Source: Tunicatimonas pelagia (lineage in GTDB: Bacteria > Bacteroidota > Bacteroidia > Cytophagales > Cyclobacteriaceae). Taken from it: 64,000 bases of DNA. This document shows, piece after piece, positions 53,147-61,389 of this stretch; the stretch's first letter is position 1; every line of letters begins with the position of its first letter. Location: assembly GCF_030506325.1 (NCBI RefSeq), contig NZ_CP120683.1, positions 2,170,001 through 2,234,000 of the forward strand, written 5' to 3'. The translations under genes and the position numbers were made by a program. The notes below the pieces were generated by a model that was not told the DNA's origin, made no database searches, and was given only the letters and a program-made list of their open reading frames with translations.

Positions 53147-54100
53147 ATGGTCAAAACACGTCATATCTTTAGCTGGCTTTTACTGGCTGCTCTACTTGTT
53201 CGGTGCATTGGTACCGATGTAGTAGACGATGCTAATGACATTTTTCCGGTAATCATCCAACCCCCCGCACAGAATTCGCTACTGGTAGGTGAAACACTAA
53301 CGCTGGCTGCCGAACGTCAGACTACGGGTGGCGAAACCATTCCGACGGAATCGTTTACCTGGATCAGCTCCAATCCGGATGTAGCTTCGGTAGGTCCGCA
53401 GGGTGCCGTAGAGGCAATTGCTGCCGGGCAAACCCGCATTACTGCCACCGTAGGCAACTCCACCAGCGAACCCTGGCTGCTCACGGTGGTAGCTAACCAA
53501 GAAGAGGTAGCCCAAATATCAGTGACGGCCGAACGAACGAGTCTGGAAGTGGGAGAAACACTGCAACTAGCAGCAATGGCCAGAAACGTGTCGGGCGAAC
53601 TTATGTCCGATCAAATGTTTCGCTGGCAAAGCACCGACGAAAGTGTGGTGACTGTAGATGATGCCGGACTGTTAACGGCTGTCGGGAACGGATCGGCGGA
53701 AATAGTGGCTCGAATAGATGAGGTTGAAAGCACACCCTTCTCAGTAATCGTTGGGGCAACCGCTCGCATGGGTACTTTTCAAGGGGTTGGTAGTTACGAT
53801 GCCAAAGGAATGGGGACTCTCAGTCTGAACGAAGATGGCGAACTTATTCTCACGACCAGCGAGGATTTTGAAACCGAATTTGCAGCGGGTACTTTTTTGT
53901 ACTTGGCTAACAGCACCGCAGGCGATACCGTCGCTGTGCAAGGAGTGGAGATTGCTGATATTTCCGATAATCTGAGCGGAGCCCAGACCTTCAATATTAG
54001 TGACATCAACGAAAATATTGAACTGGATACGTACCGCTATATCATCATTCTTTGTAAACCCTTCCGAATCACTTTTGGTCTGGCCGATTTAGACGCGTAA
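53147..54100 (+). CDS. Lipoprotein with two Big_2 domains and a C-terminal DM13 domain
   Basis: About 317 residues from the ATG at 53147; a longer in-frame start at 52985 overlaps the peroxiredoxin gene and is implausible. A signal with LLVRCIGTD suggests lipidation. Two bacterial Ig-like domains follow (LLVGETLTLAAERQTTGGE and TSLEVGETLQLAAMARN), then a DM13 domain (GTFQGVGSYDAKGMGTLSL, EDFETEFAAGTFLYLANS, ILCKPFRITFGLADL with the conserved Cys). DM13 is predicted to take part in electron transfer. It is 5 bp upstream of the beta-barrel gene. Confidence 0.8.
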   Translation: MVKTRHIFSWLLLAALLVRCIGTDVVDDANDIFPVIIQPPAQNSLLVGETLTLAAERQTTGGETIPTESFTWISSNPDVASVGPQGAVEAIAAGQTRITATVGNSTSEPWLLTVVANQEEVAQISVTAERTSLEVGETLQLAAMARNVSGELMSDQMFRWQSTDESVVTVDDAGLLTAVGNGSAEIVARIDEVESTPFSVIVGATARMGTFQGVGSYDAKGMGTLSLNEDGELILTTSEDFETEFAAGTFLYLANSTAGDTVAVQGVEIADISDNLSGAQTFNISDINENIELDTYRYIIILCKPFRITFGLADLDA

Positions 54101-54105
54101 TAACT

Positions 54106-54951
54106 ATGAAATCCATTCGCATACTCTTACTCATTAGCGTGTTTATCCTTCCATCGGTAGTTTTGGCTGGAGGGGGTTGGACGCAACCTCTCAAATCGGG
54201 ATACTTTAAGCTAGGGCAGAATTTTATTATTGCTAATCAGTTTTATCAGCCTGACGGTGAAATAGTAGATATTACCACTGTTAGCCTTTATACCACCAGT
54301 GCCTATTTAGAATACGGATTTACCAGTCGACTGACCGGCACCCTTTACGTTCCCTTTTTCGTGCGTAGCACGCTAAATGAAGTAGAATACACTTCGGGGC
54401 GTCCGTCTGATCCCGGTGACGTGGTGAATAGCATCGGGGATACCGATATTGGCCTCAAGTACGGGCTGTTACAAAACGGTCCGGTGGTGCTAGCGGTAGG
54501 TCTCACCTTAGGTTTACCTTTAGGCGAAACTGAGGGTGGGGAAACCGGGCTTTTGCAAACTGGCGATGGTGAGTTTAATCAACTTCTTACATTAGAAGCG
54601 AGTCGTGCCCTCGGGAATTTCTACGCTACGGCTCTGGTCGGATTTAATAATCGTACTAGGGATTTCTCCGATGAATTTCGCTACGGACTCGAGATTGGTC
54701 GCTCCTGGAACGACCGCTGGATTACCCAACTACGATTTTATGGAGTAGAATCGTTTATGAACGGAGATACTGAAGATGGGGGAGGAAACAGTATTTTTGC
54801 TAATAACTTAGAGTTTCTAGCGATTACCCCCGAAGTTGCTTACAACATTCGTGATAATTTCGGAGTTATCGTTAATGCTGGGTTTGCTGCATTTGGACGG
54901 CGAATACTGGCCAATCCTAACTACGGCGTAGGTTTGTTCTACACATTCTAA
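54106..54951 (+). CDS. Outer-membrane beta-barrel protein (transporter-like)
   Basis: The 281-residue protein has a signal peptide (ending VVLAGG) and then about twelve amphipathic strands with aromatic residues at their ends, closing with GVGLFYTF, a typical C-terminal outer-membrane strand ending in Phe. The pattern SGYFKLGQNFIIANQFY resembles 'transporter' barrels near phenol-degradation genes. It lies between the DM13 lipoprotein and dienelactone hydrolase genes (5 and 8 bp gaps), so the three form an operon. Confidence 0.75.
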   Translation: MKSIRILLLISVFILPSVVLAGGGWTQPLKSGYFKLGQNFIIANQFYQPDGEIVDITTVSLYTTSAYLEYGFTSRLTGTLYVPFFVRSTLNEVEYTSGRPSDPGDVVNSIGDTDIGLKYGLLQNGPVVLAVGLTLGLPLGETEGGETGLLQTGDGEFNQLLTLEASRALGNFYATALVGFNNRTRDFSDEFRYGLEIGRSWNDRWITQLRFYGVESFMNGDTEDGGGNSIFANNLEFLAITPEVAYNIRDNFGVIVNAGFAAFGRRILANPNYGVGLFYTF

Positions 54952-54959
54952 TCATTCTG

Positions 54960-55805
54960 ATGAAGTACTTCTCATTTTTCTTGCTAACTATCTTATTCAC
55001 TCAAACCGTTTGGGCCCAAGAAGGTATCACCGTTTGTGGTTCGTCTGATGCCGAAAATACCGAACTGTTTGCTTCCTTAGCCGATGATCCTACCTTTCGG
55101 GGAAAGCATGATTTGGTGAAGTATACTCACGAAAATGCGCGGGGCGAAGAAATCACGTTTGCTACGCCCGACGGGCAGCAAGGAACTGCCTATTATTTGG
55201 AAGCCAAAGAAGAATCTAATCAATATTTGTTGGTCATACATGAATGGTGGGGACTCAACAGCCACATTAAGCGAGAAGCCGACAAGCTGCATAAAGACTT
55301 AGATAACGTCCACGTGATGGCACTAGACATCTACGACGGGAAAGTGGCTACCACTCGGGAATTAGCCCAAAAATATATGCAATCGGTATCTACCGATCGA
55401 GCCAACGCAATTATTAACGGAGCGATCGGGCACGCAGGGGAAAATGCCGAAATTGCTACCATCGGTTGGTGCTTTGGCGGTGGCTGGTCGTTGCAGTCTA
55501 CCATTTTAGCCAATGAGCAAGCTATTGGCTGCGTGATGTATTACGGCATGCCCGTACAGGATATGGCGCAGATTAAAGAGATTGAGACTGATGTACTTGG
55601 TATTTTTGCGGAGTACGACGGCTATATCACCCCGCAGGTAGTAGAAGAGTTTGAGCAGAAGATGAAAGAAGCCGATAAAAAGATTACCGTCCACATGTAC
55701 GAGGCCGATCACGGCTTTGCCAACCCCAGTGGCTCCCGCTACGACGAAGATGCTGCTCGGGATGCGTACGATAAAACGTTAGCTTTCTTGAAGGAACGTT
55801 TGTAA
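54960..55805 (+). CDS. Secreted dienelactone hydrolase family protein
   Basis: 281 residues with a signal peptide ending VWAQEG. The dienelactone hydrolase fold has the nucleophile Cys in TIGWCFGGGWS, Asp in AEYDGYITP and His in ADHGFANPSGSRYDE. Exported members are common in Bacteroidota with unknown substrates. Last gene of the DM13/barrel operon. Confidence 0.9.
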   Translation: MKYFSFFLLTILFTQTVWAQEGITVCGSSDAENTELFASLADDPTFRGKHDLVKYTHENARGEEITFATPDGQQGTAYYLEAKEESNQYLLVIHEWWGLNSHIKREADKLHKDLDNVHVMALDIYDGKVATTRELAQKYMQSVSTDRANAIINGAIGHAGENAEIATIGWCFGGGWSLQSTILANEQAIGCVMYYGMPVQDMAQIKEIETDVLGIFAEYDGYITPQVVEEFEQKMKEADKKITVHMYEADHGFANPSGSRYDEDAARDAYDKTLAFLKERL

Positions 55806-55812
55806 TTTCCTG

Positions 55813-56292
55813 CTAAGCCGCTTCCTGTTTTGCTTGAGCAATGCGTTCATTCAGTGCTTGAGTAGTAAGATCTATTTTCTTGTGCCGAAAAAAGTAATTC
55901 AGTGACCCTAAAAAATAGAAAGAATCACCTAAATACGGATGTTCTTCTAGTAAATGTACTTGGTGTACGCCGTTCAGCGTTTTCAATTCTACTTTTCGTA
56001 CCTCGCTGAGCGGAATGATAATATCGTATTTATCTTTCACTAACAGGTGGTCATCGTTCCAAATGACATTACGGTAGCGTTTGAATCTGACAAGCGCGAG
56101 AATCAAAATAACAATAAGCGGTATCCAACCACCAATGAATGTAATCGCATCCAATAGATTTTCAGGCGGATCAGTAAGGAAAAGCCAAGTTACAGCCAAT
56201 ACGATCAGAGCGACTCCGGCGCAGGCAAAAATTTTAAACGTAAGTAAGTGACGGCTACTAATTCGTAGGGGAAACTGTAGTTGTTTTTTCAT
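55813..56292 (-). CDS. Hypothetical membrane protein with PH-like domain
   Basis: The 159-residue protein has two membrane helices (about 20-42 and 48-68) and a C-terminal strand-rich part (NVIWNDDHLLVKDKYDIIIP, LSEVRKVELKTLNGVHQVHL) like bacterial PH domains (YcxB/YdbT group). Function unknown. Convergent with the dienelactone hydrolase gene, 7 bp away. Confidence 0.65.
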   Translation of the reverse strand: MKKQLQFPLRISSRHLLTFKIFACAGVALIVLAVTWLFLTDPPENLLDAITFIGGWIPLIVILILALVRFKRYRNVIWNDDHLLVKDKYDIIIPLSEVRKVELKTLNGVHQVHLLEEHPYLGDSFYFLGSLNYFFRHKKIDLTTQALNERIAQAKQEAA

Positions 56293-56336
56293 TAGAGAGC
56301 AAAATATGCTTCCTAACTTAGAGAAATCAGAACATT

Positions 56337-57038
56337 TTACAAAATCCCTTCATCAGCAAAGCTTAGATAACTCTGGTCAGTAAAAATAATGTGGTCCAGC
56401 ACGGGTAAATCCAGATGCTTCCCCGCTTCCTTGAGTTTGCGGGTAAGATGAATATCCGCTTCGCTGGGTTTTAGATTACCCGACGGATGATTATGCACTA
56501 GCACAATAGAACTGGCTAGTTTCTCCAGTGCCTCTTTGAAAATCGTTTTGGGGTCGGCTACGGTACCGCTCACTCCGCCTTGACTGATGCAGTGGGTGTT
56601 AATGACCATATTGGCGCGGTTGAGCAAAATAATCCAGAATTGCTCTACGGGCTGATCGAGCAGATAAGGCTGCATAATGCGGTAGGCATCTTCCGAGCTT
56701 AGAATTTTTTCCCGCTTCACCGGTTCGCTGCCCTTACGTCTTCTTCCCAATTCCAACGCACTTACAATGCTAATGGCTTTGGCCTCACCAATACCGGGAA
56801 ATTTCTTTAAATCGGCTACCGATAGTTTAGCCAGTTCGTGCAGATTGTGATTAACGCTGTGCAGAATAATTTTTGCTACGTCTACCGCACTCTTATCGCG
56901 GGTGCCCGAACCAATCAAAATGGCAATTAGCTCTGCGTCCGACAAAGCCGCTCGGCCCTTCAGCAACAGTTTTTCTCGGGGACGGTCTTCTTCGGCCCAG
57001 CTTAATATTCCTCGCTCTCGCAAATGAGTTTCTTTCAT
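56337..57038 (-). CDS. radC: DNA repair protein RadC (JAMM/MPN+ family)
   Basis: The 233-residue protein has the N-terminal helix-hairpin-helix part (LAKLSVADLKKFPGIGEAKA) and the JAMM metal motif VHNHPSGNLKPSEADIHLTR. Its role in repair is debated. It starts 10 bp after the rpsT terminator, and is read separately or by read-through. Confidence 0.95.
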   Translation of the reverse strand: MKETHLRERGILSWAEEDRPREKLLLKGRAALSDAELIAILIGSGTRDKSAVDVAKIILHSVNHNLHELAKLSVADLKKFPGIGEAKAISIVSALELGRRRKGSEPVKREKILSSEDAYRIMQPYLLDQPVEQFWIILLNRANMVINTHCISQGGVSGTVADPKTIFKEALEKLASSIVLVHNHPSGNLKPSEADIHLTRKLKEAGKHLDLPVLDHIIFTDQSYLSFADEGIL

Positions 57039-57047
57039 AGTGAGACG

Positions 57048-57087
57048 AAGAAAATAAAAAAGCCTTACGCTTGCTAAGCATAAGGCT
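57048..57087 (-). terminator. Rho-independent terminator of rpsT
   Basis: On the minus strand, stem AGCCTTATGCTT-AGC-AAGCGTAAGGCT is followed by TTTTTTATTTT. It lies between the rpsT stop (57112) and the radC start (57038). Confidence 0.88.
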
Positions 57088-57111
57088 CATCTATATGATG
57101 TATGTACTTTT

Positions 57112-57366
57112 TTACGATAATTGGTTTACGTACTTCGCCAAGTGCGACTTCCGATGCGCCGCTTTGTTTTTATGAATAATATTTTTCTTAGCCAACTTGT
57201 CAATCATTCCGGCTACTTCTTTGTACAGCTTTTCAGCTTCAGCCTTATCGGTTGTGTTTTCTAACCGCTTAATAAAGGTTCGAGTAGTTTTTAACTGGTA
57301 GCGGTTACGAAGCCGCCGGGTTTCGCTAGAACGAATTCGCTTAAGTGCTGACTGGTGATTTGCCAT
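57112..57366 (-). CDS. rpsT: 30S ribosomal protein S20
   Basis: The 84-residue, very basic, all-helical protein matches bS20: starts ANHQSALKRIRSSETRRLRN and ends HRKSHLAKYVNQ. It binds 16S rRNA early in 30S assembly. It has its own promoter (57439-57469) and terminator. Confidence 0.97.
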   Translation of the reverse strand: MANHQSALKRIRSSETRRLRNRYQLKTTRTFIKRLENTTDKAEAEKLYKEVAGMIDKLAKKNIIHKNKAAHRKSHLAKYVNQLS

Positions 57367-57438
57367 AATTATCTTAATGTATTTATCTCTGTTTGCCCTA
57401 GGAAACAGAAAAAAATTTTCTTTAGTTTAAAAGGACTG

Positions 57439-57469
57439 CAAATTTAGAAATATTTCTAAAAAATACCAA
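57439..57469 (-). promoter_or_regulatory. Bacteroidota-type promoter of rpsT
   Basis: Read towards rpsT: TTG, 20 bp, then TAAATTTG, fitting the -33/-7 consensus (TTTG/TAnnTTTG) with expected spacing. The 5' leader would be about 65 nt. Confidence 0.6.
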
Positions 57470-57477
57470 CCCTCAGG

Positions 57478-57530
57478 AAATGATTGATGAATGATGACAA
57501 ATGATTAATGGACATAAAGCAATCACTCAT
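57478..57530. repeat. Permuted-word spacer
   Basis: Words ATGATTGATGAATGATGAC, AAATGATTAATGG and CACTCATTAATCATTATC fill the gap between rpsT and the lipoprotein gene and run over its stop codon. Confidence 0.4.
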
Positions 57531-58062
57531 TAATCATTATCTCAGAGTAGAGTTCATATTCGTCGTATTCGTACTCTCTAATTTTCACCGAATAACCTTT
57601 CCTAATTCGGTACTTTCCGGGTTCGTAACGATAACCGTCTATTGGTAGATGAATATCAAAGTCGATAGATGAGCCTTTTTTAAAAATATAGCCTAGATCG
57701 TTAAAAAATCTATCGCCAGGGACTTTGCGCCACTCCTGGCTCTCTAGCTTCTCAATGGTGTAACGTTCACCCGTCATAATTTCTTCGTACTGATTATTGG
57801 TAATGGTTAGCATAATAGGCTGATCGAGTTCAGAGCGTTTGACAGTATCCCGATTAATTCTCATGAAAACGGTATCCTCTAAATAATTCGCTTCATCAGT
57901 CTCAGCCATTTCTTCCTTCTTAGCTCGGTTCTCCGCTGCGGTTGAATCAGCACTTGAAGAATCTCCCATTGCGTTATCTAATGGCTTTTTTTCCGCATTC
58001 TGATTACAGGAAAGCAGTAAACAGATAAATAACAAAGTCAGAAAACTCGGTTTAGTATACAT
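57523..58062 (-). CDS. Lipoprotein with Ig-like (Big_14-like) domain
   Basis: The 179-residue protein has lipobox LLLSC at about residue 19, a Ser/Glu-rich linker, and a C-terminal beta-sandwich like immunoglobulin-type domains of bacterial lipoproteins (LTITNNQYEEIMTGERYTIE, PIDGYRYEPGKYRIRKGYS). Function unknown. Confidence 0.65.
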   Translation of the reverse strand: MYTKPSFLTLLFICLLLSCNQNAEKKPLDNAMGDSSSADSTAAENRAKKEEMAETDEANYLEDTVFMRINRDTVKRSELDQPIMLTITNNQYEEIMTGERYTIEKLESQEWRKVPGDRFFNDLGYIFKKGSSIDFDIHLPIDGYRYEPGKYRIRKGYSVKIREYEYDEYELYSEIMINE

Positions 58063-58175
58063 TCACGACAGGTTAATATGTCTAGGGTGATAGTACAGAT
58101 ATTTTAGCCAATATTCTATCATTCTGGCGAATTTTCTTGTCTACTACTAACGTTCAAAATCTGCGCTTCGGTCTT

Positions 58176-58200
58176 CGTTTTCCGGTTTCCGGTCTCCATT
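58176..58200. repeat. GGAAACCGG-word spacer before the helicase gene
   Basis: TTTTCCGGTTTCCGGTCTCC on this strand; its reverse complement shares words with the spacer at 27364-27430. Confidence 0.35.
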
Positions 58201-58236
58201 TTTTATTGTACCTTGCGTAGCTAAGCCTGACCGTGT

Positions 58237-60489
58237 ATGGATTATTTAGACAGTTTGAACGAACCGCAACGCGAGGCGGTCATTAATACCGAAGGGCCGA
58301 GCCTCATTATTGCCGGGGCCGGCTCGGGAAAGACTCGCGTACTTACTTACCGCATTGCCTATCTGATTCAAAAGAAAGGGATAGATCCGTTCAGTATTCT
58401 GTCGCTAACCTTCACTAATAAAGCGGCTAAAGAAATGCGCGACCGCATTGAGCGCGTGGTAGGCACGGAAGCCCGCAACCTCTGGATGGGCACCTTTCAC
58501 TCCGTATTTGCCCGTATTTTGCGAGCCGAAGCAAGCAAGTTAGGTTACCACAGCAACTTTACGATTTACGATACCGACGACTCTAAAACCCTCATCAAAA
58601 ATATTCTTAAAGAAGTAGGACTGGATGATAAGGTGTATAAACCGAACGTGGTGTTTAACCGAATTTCCAGTGCTAAGAATCGTTTAGTTTCTTGGCGGGC
58701 TTATCAGGACAATCCTTCTATTCGGGCGGAAGATGAGGCGGCGGCTAAACCCCAAATGGCGAAGCTCTACCGGCTGTACGTGGAGCGTTGCTTTAAGTCG
58801 GATGCGATGGACTTTGACGACCTGCTCTTTAATACCAACGTGCTGTTTCGCGAGCATCTGGATGTGCTAAACAAGTATCAACAGCGCTTTCGCTACGTAC
58901 TAGTAGATGAGTTTCAGGATACCAACGTTTCCCAGTATTTGATTACCAAGAAGCTAGCCGCGGTTCGTCGTAATATTTCGGTGGTGGGAGATGATGCCCA
59001 GAGCATCTACGCTTTTCGAGGAGCGGATATTCAGAACATTCTCAATTTTCAGAAAGACTTTTCTGAGGCTCAAGTATTTAAGCTGGAACAAAACTACCGT
59101 TCTACCCAAAACATTATCAACGCGGCTAACTCAGTCATTGCCCGCAACAAAGCCCAGCTCAAGAAGCACATCTGGACAGCTAACGATACCGGCGACTTAG
59201 TAGAGGTGATTAAAGCTACTTCCGATCAGGAGGAAGGACGACTCGTAGCCTATTCTATTTTCGAGACAAAGAGCAATGAGAATGCCCGCTACCGCGATTT
59301 TGTGATTCTGTACCGCACCAACAGCCAGTCGCGGGCAATGGAAGAAGCCCTCCGCAAACGAAATATCAAGTATAAAGTAGTAGGCGGACTTTCGTTCTAC
59401 CAGCGCAAAGAAATTAAAGACCTAATCGCCTACATGCGCTACGCCATCAACTCTAATGATGAGCAAGCCTTCCGACGCATTGTGAACCTACCCAAGCGAG
59501 GCATTGGCTCCACGTCGGTGGATAAAGTGATTGTAACGGCCTACGAAAACGGTTACAACATCTGGGATGTACTGCAACAATCGGGTGAATTTTTTCCCGG
59601 TCGGCTGGGCAACGCTTTAACCCAATTTACCGATATGGTTAAGGGCTTTCGGTTAGAAGTAGCCCGAAAAGATGCTTTCGATGCTGCTTCCCATATCGCC
59701 AAGGGTTCGGGACTGCTGCGAGAGTTGTACGAAGATAAGACGGTAGAAGGCTTAAGCCGCTACGAGAACGTACAGGAATTACTGAACGCCATTAAGGAGT
59801 TTGTGGATGACCCTGAAGTGGAAGACAAAAGTTTGAACGCCTTTCTACAGGAGGTAGCCCTACTCACGTCTTCCGATCAGGACAAAGATGATGATCCGGA
59901 TAAAGTAACGCTGATGACCATCCACATGGCTAAGGGCTTAGAGTTTCCTTACGTATATGTGGTGGGGATGGAAGAAGACTTGTTTCCTTCGCAGATGATG
60001 CTGGCCAGTCGGCAGGACCTGGAAGAAGAACGGCGCCTGTTTTACGTGGCCATTACCCGATCCATGAAAAAGCTAACGCTATCCTACGCCCTCACCCGCT
60101 ATCGCTTCGGTCGGTTGAAAAACTGCGAACCCAGTCGCTTTTTAGAAGAGATTGATCCGGCCTACATGATGGTAAACAAAGAGTTGGGTTCTCGCTCGCC
60201 CGTAGGGGACACCAAGCACGCCCGCGTACTGCTCAACAGCATTCAGCGCGATCGGCAAAGAACATCTACCCAACAGAAAAGTAATTACAAAGCCTCACCT
60301 GACTTTGCCCCTAGCGATACTAGTCAGCTCACATCGGGCATGAAAGTAGAGCACCCTAAGTTCGGATTTGGCCGGGTAGATAATATCGATCATCAAGGTG
60401 CCAACCGAAAGGCTAAAGTTATTTTTGATGATTTTGGCGAAAAAACATTATTACTTAGTTTTGCCAAACTGAAGATTCACGAAGAGTAG
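58237..60489 (+). CDS. uvrD: UvrD/PcrA-type superfamily 1 DNA helicase
   Basis: The 750-residue protein has all SF1 motifs: GAGSGKTRVL, DEFQDTN, VVGDDAQSIYAFRGAD, EQNYRST, MTIHMAKGLEFPYVYVVGME and AITRSMKKLTLSYA. The C-terminal beta-rich tail (VEHPKFGFGRVDNI) is the Tudor-like domain of PcrA. Role: nucleotide-excision and mismatch repair, replication restart. Confidence 0.97.
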   Translation: MDYLDSLNEPQREAVINTEGPSLIIAGAGSGKTRVLTYRIAYLIQKKGIDPFSILSLTFTNKAAKEMRDRIERVVGTEARNLWMGTFHSVFARILRAEASKLGYHSNFTIYDTDDSKTLIKNILKEVGLDDKVYKPNVVFNRISSAKNRLVSWRAYQDNPSIRAEDEAAAKPQMAKLYRLYVERCFKSDAMDFDDLLFNTNVLFREHLDVLNKYQQRFRYVLVDEFQDTNVSQYLITKKLAAVRRNISVVGDDAQSIYAFRGADIQNILNFQKDFSEAQVFKLEQNYRSTQNIINAANSVIARNKAQLKKHIWTANDTGDLVEVIKATSDQEEGRLVAYSIFETKSNENARYRDFVILYRTNSQSRAMEEALRKRNIKYKVVGGLSFYQRKEIKDLIAYMRYAINSNDEQAFRRIVNLPKRGIGSTSVDKVIVTAYENGYNIWDVLQQSGEFFPGRLGNALTQFTDMVKGFRLEVARKDAFDAASHIAKGSGLLRELYEDKTVEGLSRYENVQELLNAIKEFVDDPEVEDKSLNAFLQEVALLTSSDQDKDDDPDKVTLMTIHMAKGLEFPYVYVVGMEEDLFPSQMMLASRQDLEEERRLFYVAITRSMKKLTLSYALTRYRFGRLKNCEPSRFLEEIDPAYMMVNKELGSRSPVGDTKHARVLLNSIQRDRQRTSTQQKSNYKASPDFAPSDTSQLTSGMKVEHPKFGFGRVDNIDHQGANRKAKVIFDDFGEKTLLLSFAKLKIHEE

Positions 60490-60756
60490 ATAGGATATCA
60501 TTCAGCAATTTTTACATAAAAATCCGTTTTCTTCGTTATCTTAGCAGCGCACATCTAACCGAATAACTGCTTTAGCATCGGTAATCTATTATTTATATTC
60601 AGATTTATCTTGTCATTTCTTCAAAATTGCTTGACAATCTGTACTAGTAACATTCTAAATTTTGCTACCAATTTGAGTTCGCGTAACTCATACGATTCGG
60701 AGTGCTGATACCGAAAAGCTACCTAACTTTCAACTATTCATTGTCAATTAATTCCT
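60490..60756. other. 267-bp spacer before the DUF4290 gene
   Basis: No gene. The last 33 bp (60724-60756: TAACTTTCAACTATTCATTG, TCAATTAATTCCT) are the same permuted-word type as before thyA and nuoD. Confidence 0.4.
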
Positions 60757-61386
60757 ATGTTAGAATACAATTCCAGCCGGACCGATATTATTTTGAAAGA
60801 ATACGGCCGCAACGTACAAAAACTCGCCAATTATCTATCCACCATAGAAGATGGTGAAGAGCGAACCCGCTATGCCTACACGCTGATTGAGTTAATGCGT
60901 CAGCTAAACCCTAGCGTGAAAGAAAATAATGAGACTACGCAGAAACTGTGGGATGACTTGTTCATCATGACCAACTTTACTCTAGATGTAGATGCGCCTT
61001 ATCCATCGCCCGAAGTGGATATACTCACCAAAAAACCCGACCGAGTTCCCTATAGCACCGAGCCGGTTCGCTACCGCCACTACGGAAAAAACTTGGAAAA
61101 ACTGGTTCAGCAGGCCGGAGAGCTAGAAGATGCCGAAGAAAAAAAAGCAGCAACTATCTACTTGGGTAAGCTGATGAAAACATTTTATGGCACCTGGAAC
61201 CGGGAAAATATAGACGACGAAATTATTCTTCGCGATATGAAAAAGATGTCGAGGGGTAAGCTGAGTATTTCCGAAGAAGAAGTAAAAGAGAAAGGCCTGT
61301 TCGAGATAAACCAGCCCAAAACCCGAAATAACAATAACAACAATAATAATAAGGGCCGACGAAATAATCATCGGCGAAAACGATAG
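60757..61386 (+). CDS. DUF4290 domain-containing protein
   Basis: The 209-residue helical protein has the DUF4290 pattern (LEYNSSRTDIILKEYGRNVQ, KLANYLSTIEDGEERTRYAY). The C-terminus is a run of Asn followed by Arg/Lys. This family sits next to murA in many Bacteroidota; here murA starts 3 bp downstream. Role unknown; translational coupling with murA suggests a cell-wall or growth link. Confidence 0.92.
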   Translation: MLEYNSSRTDIILKEYGRNVQKLANYLSTIEDGEERTRYAYTLIELMRQLNPSVKENNETTQKLWDDLFIMTNFTLDVDAPYPSPEVDILTKKPDRVPYSTEPVRYRHYGKNLEKLVQQAGELEDAEEKKAATIYLGKLMKTFYGTWNRENIDDEIILRDMKKMSRGKLSISEEEVKEKGLFEINQPKTRNNNNNNNNKGRRNNHRRKR

Positions 61387-61389
61387 CAA

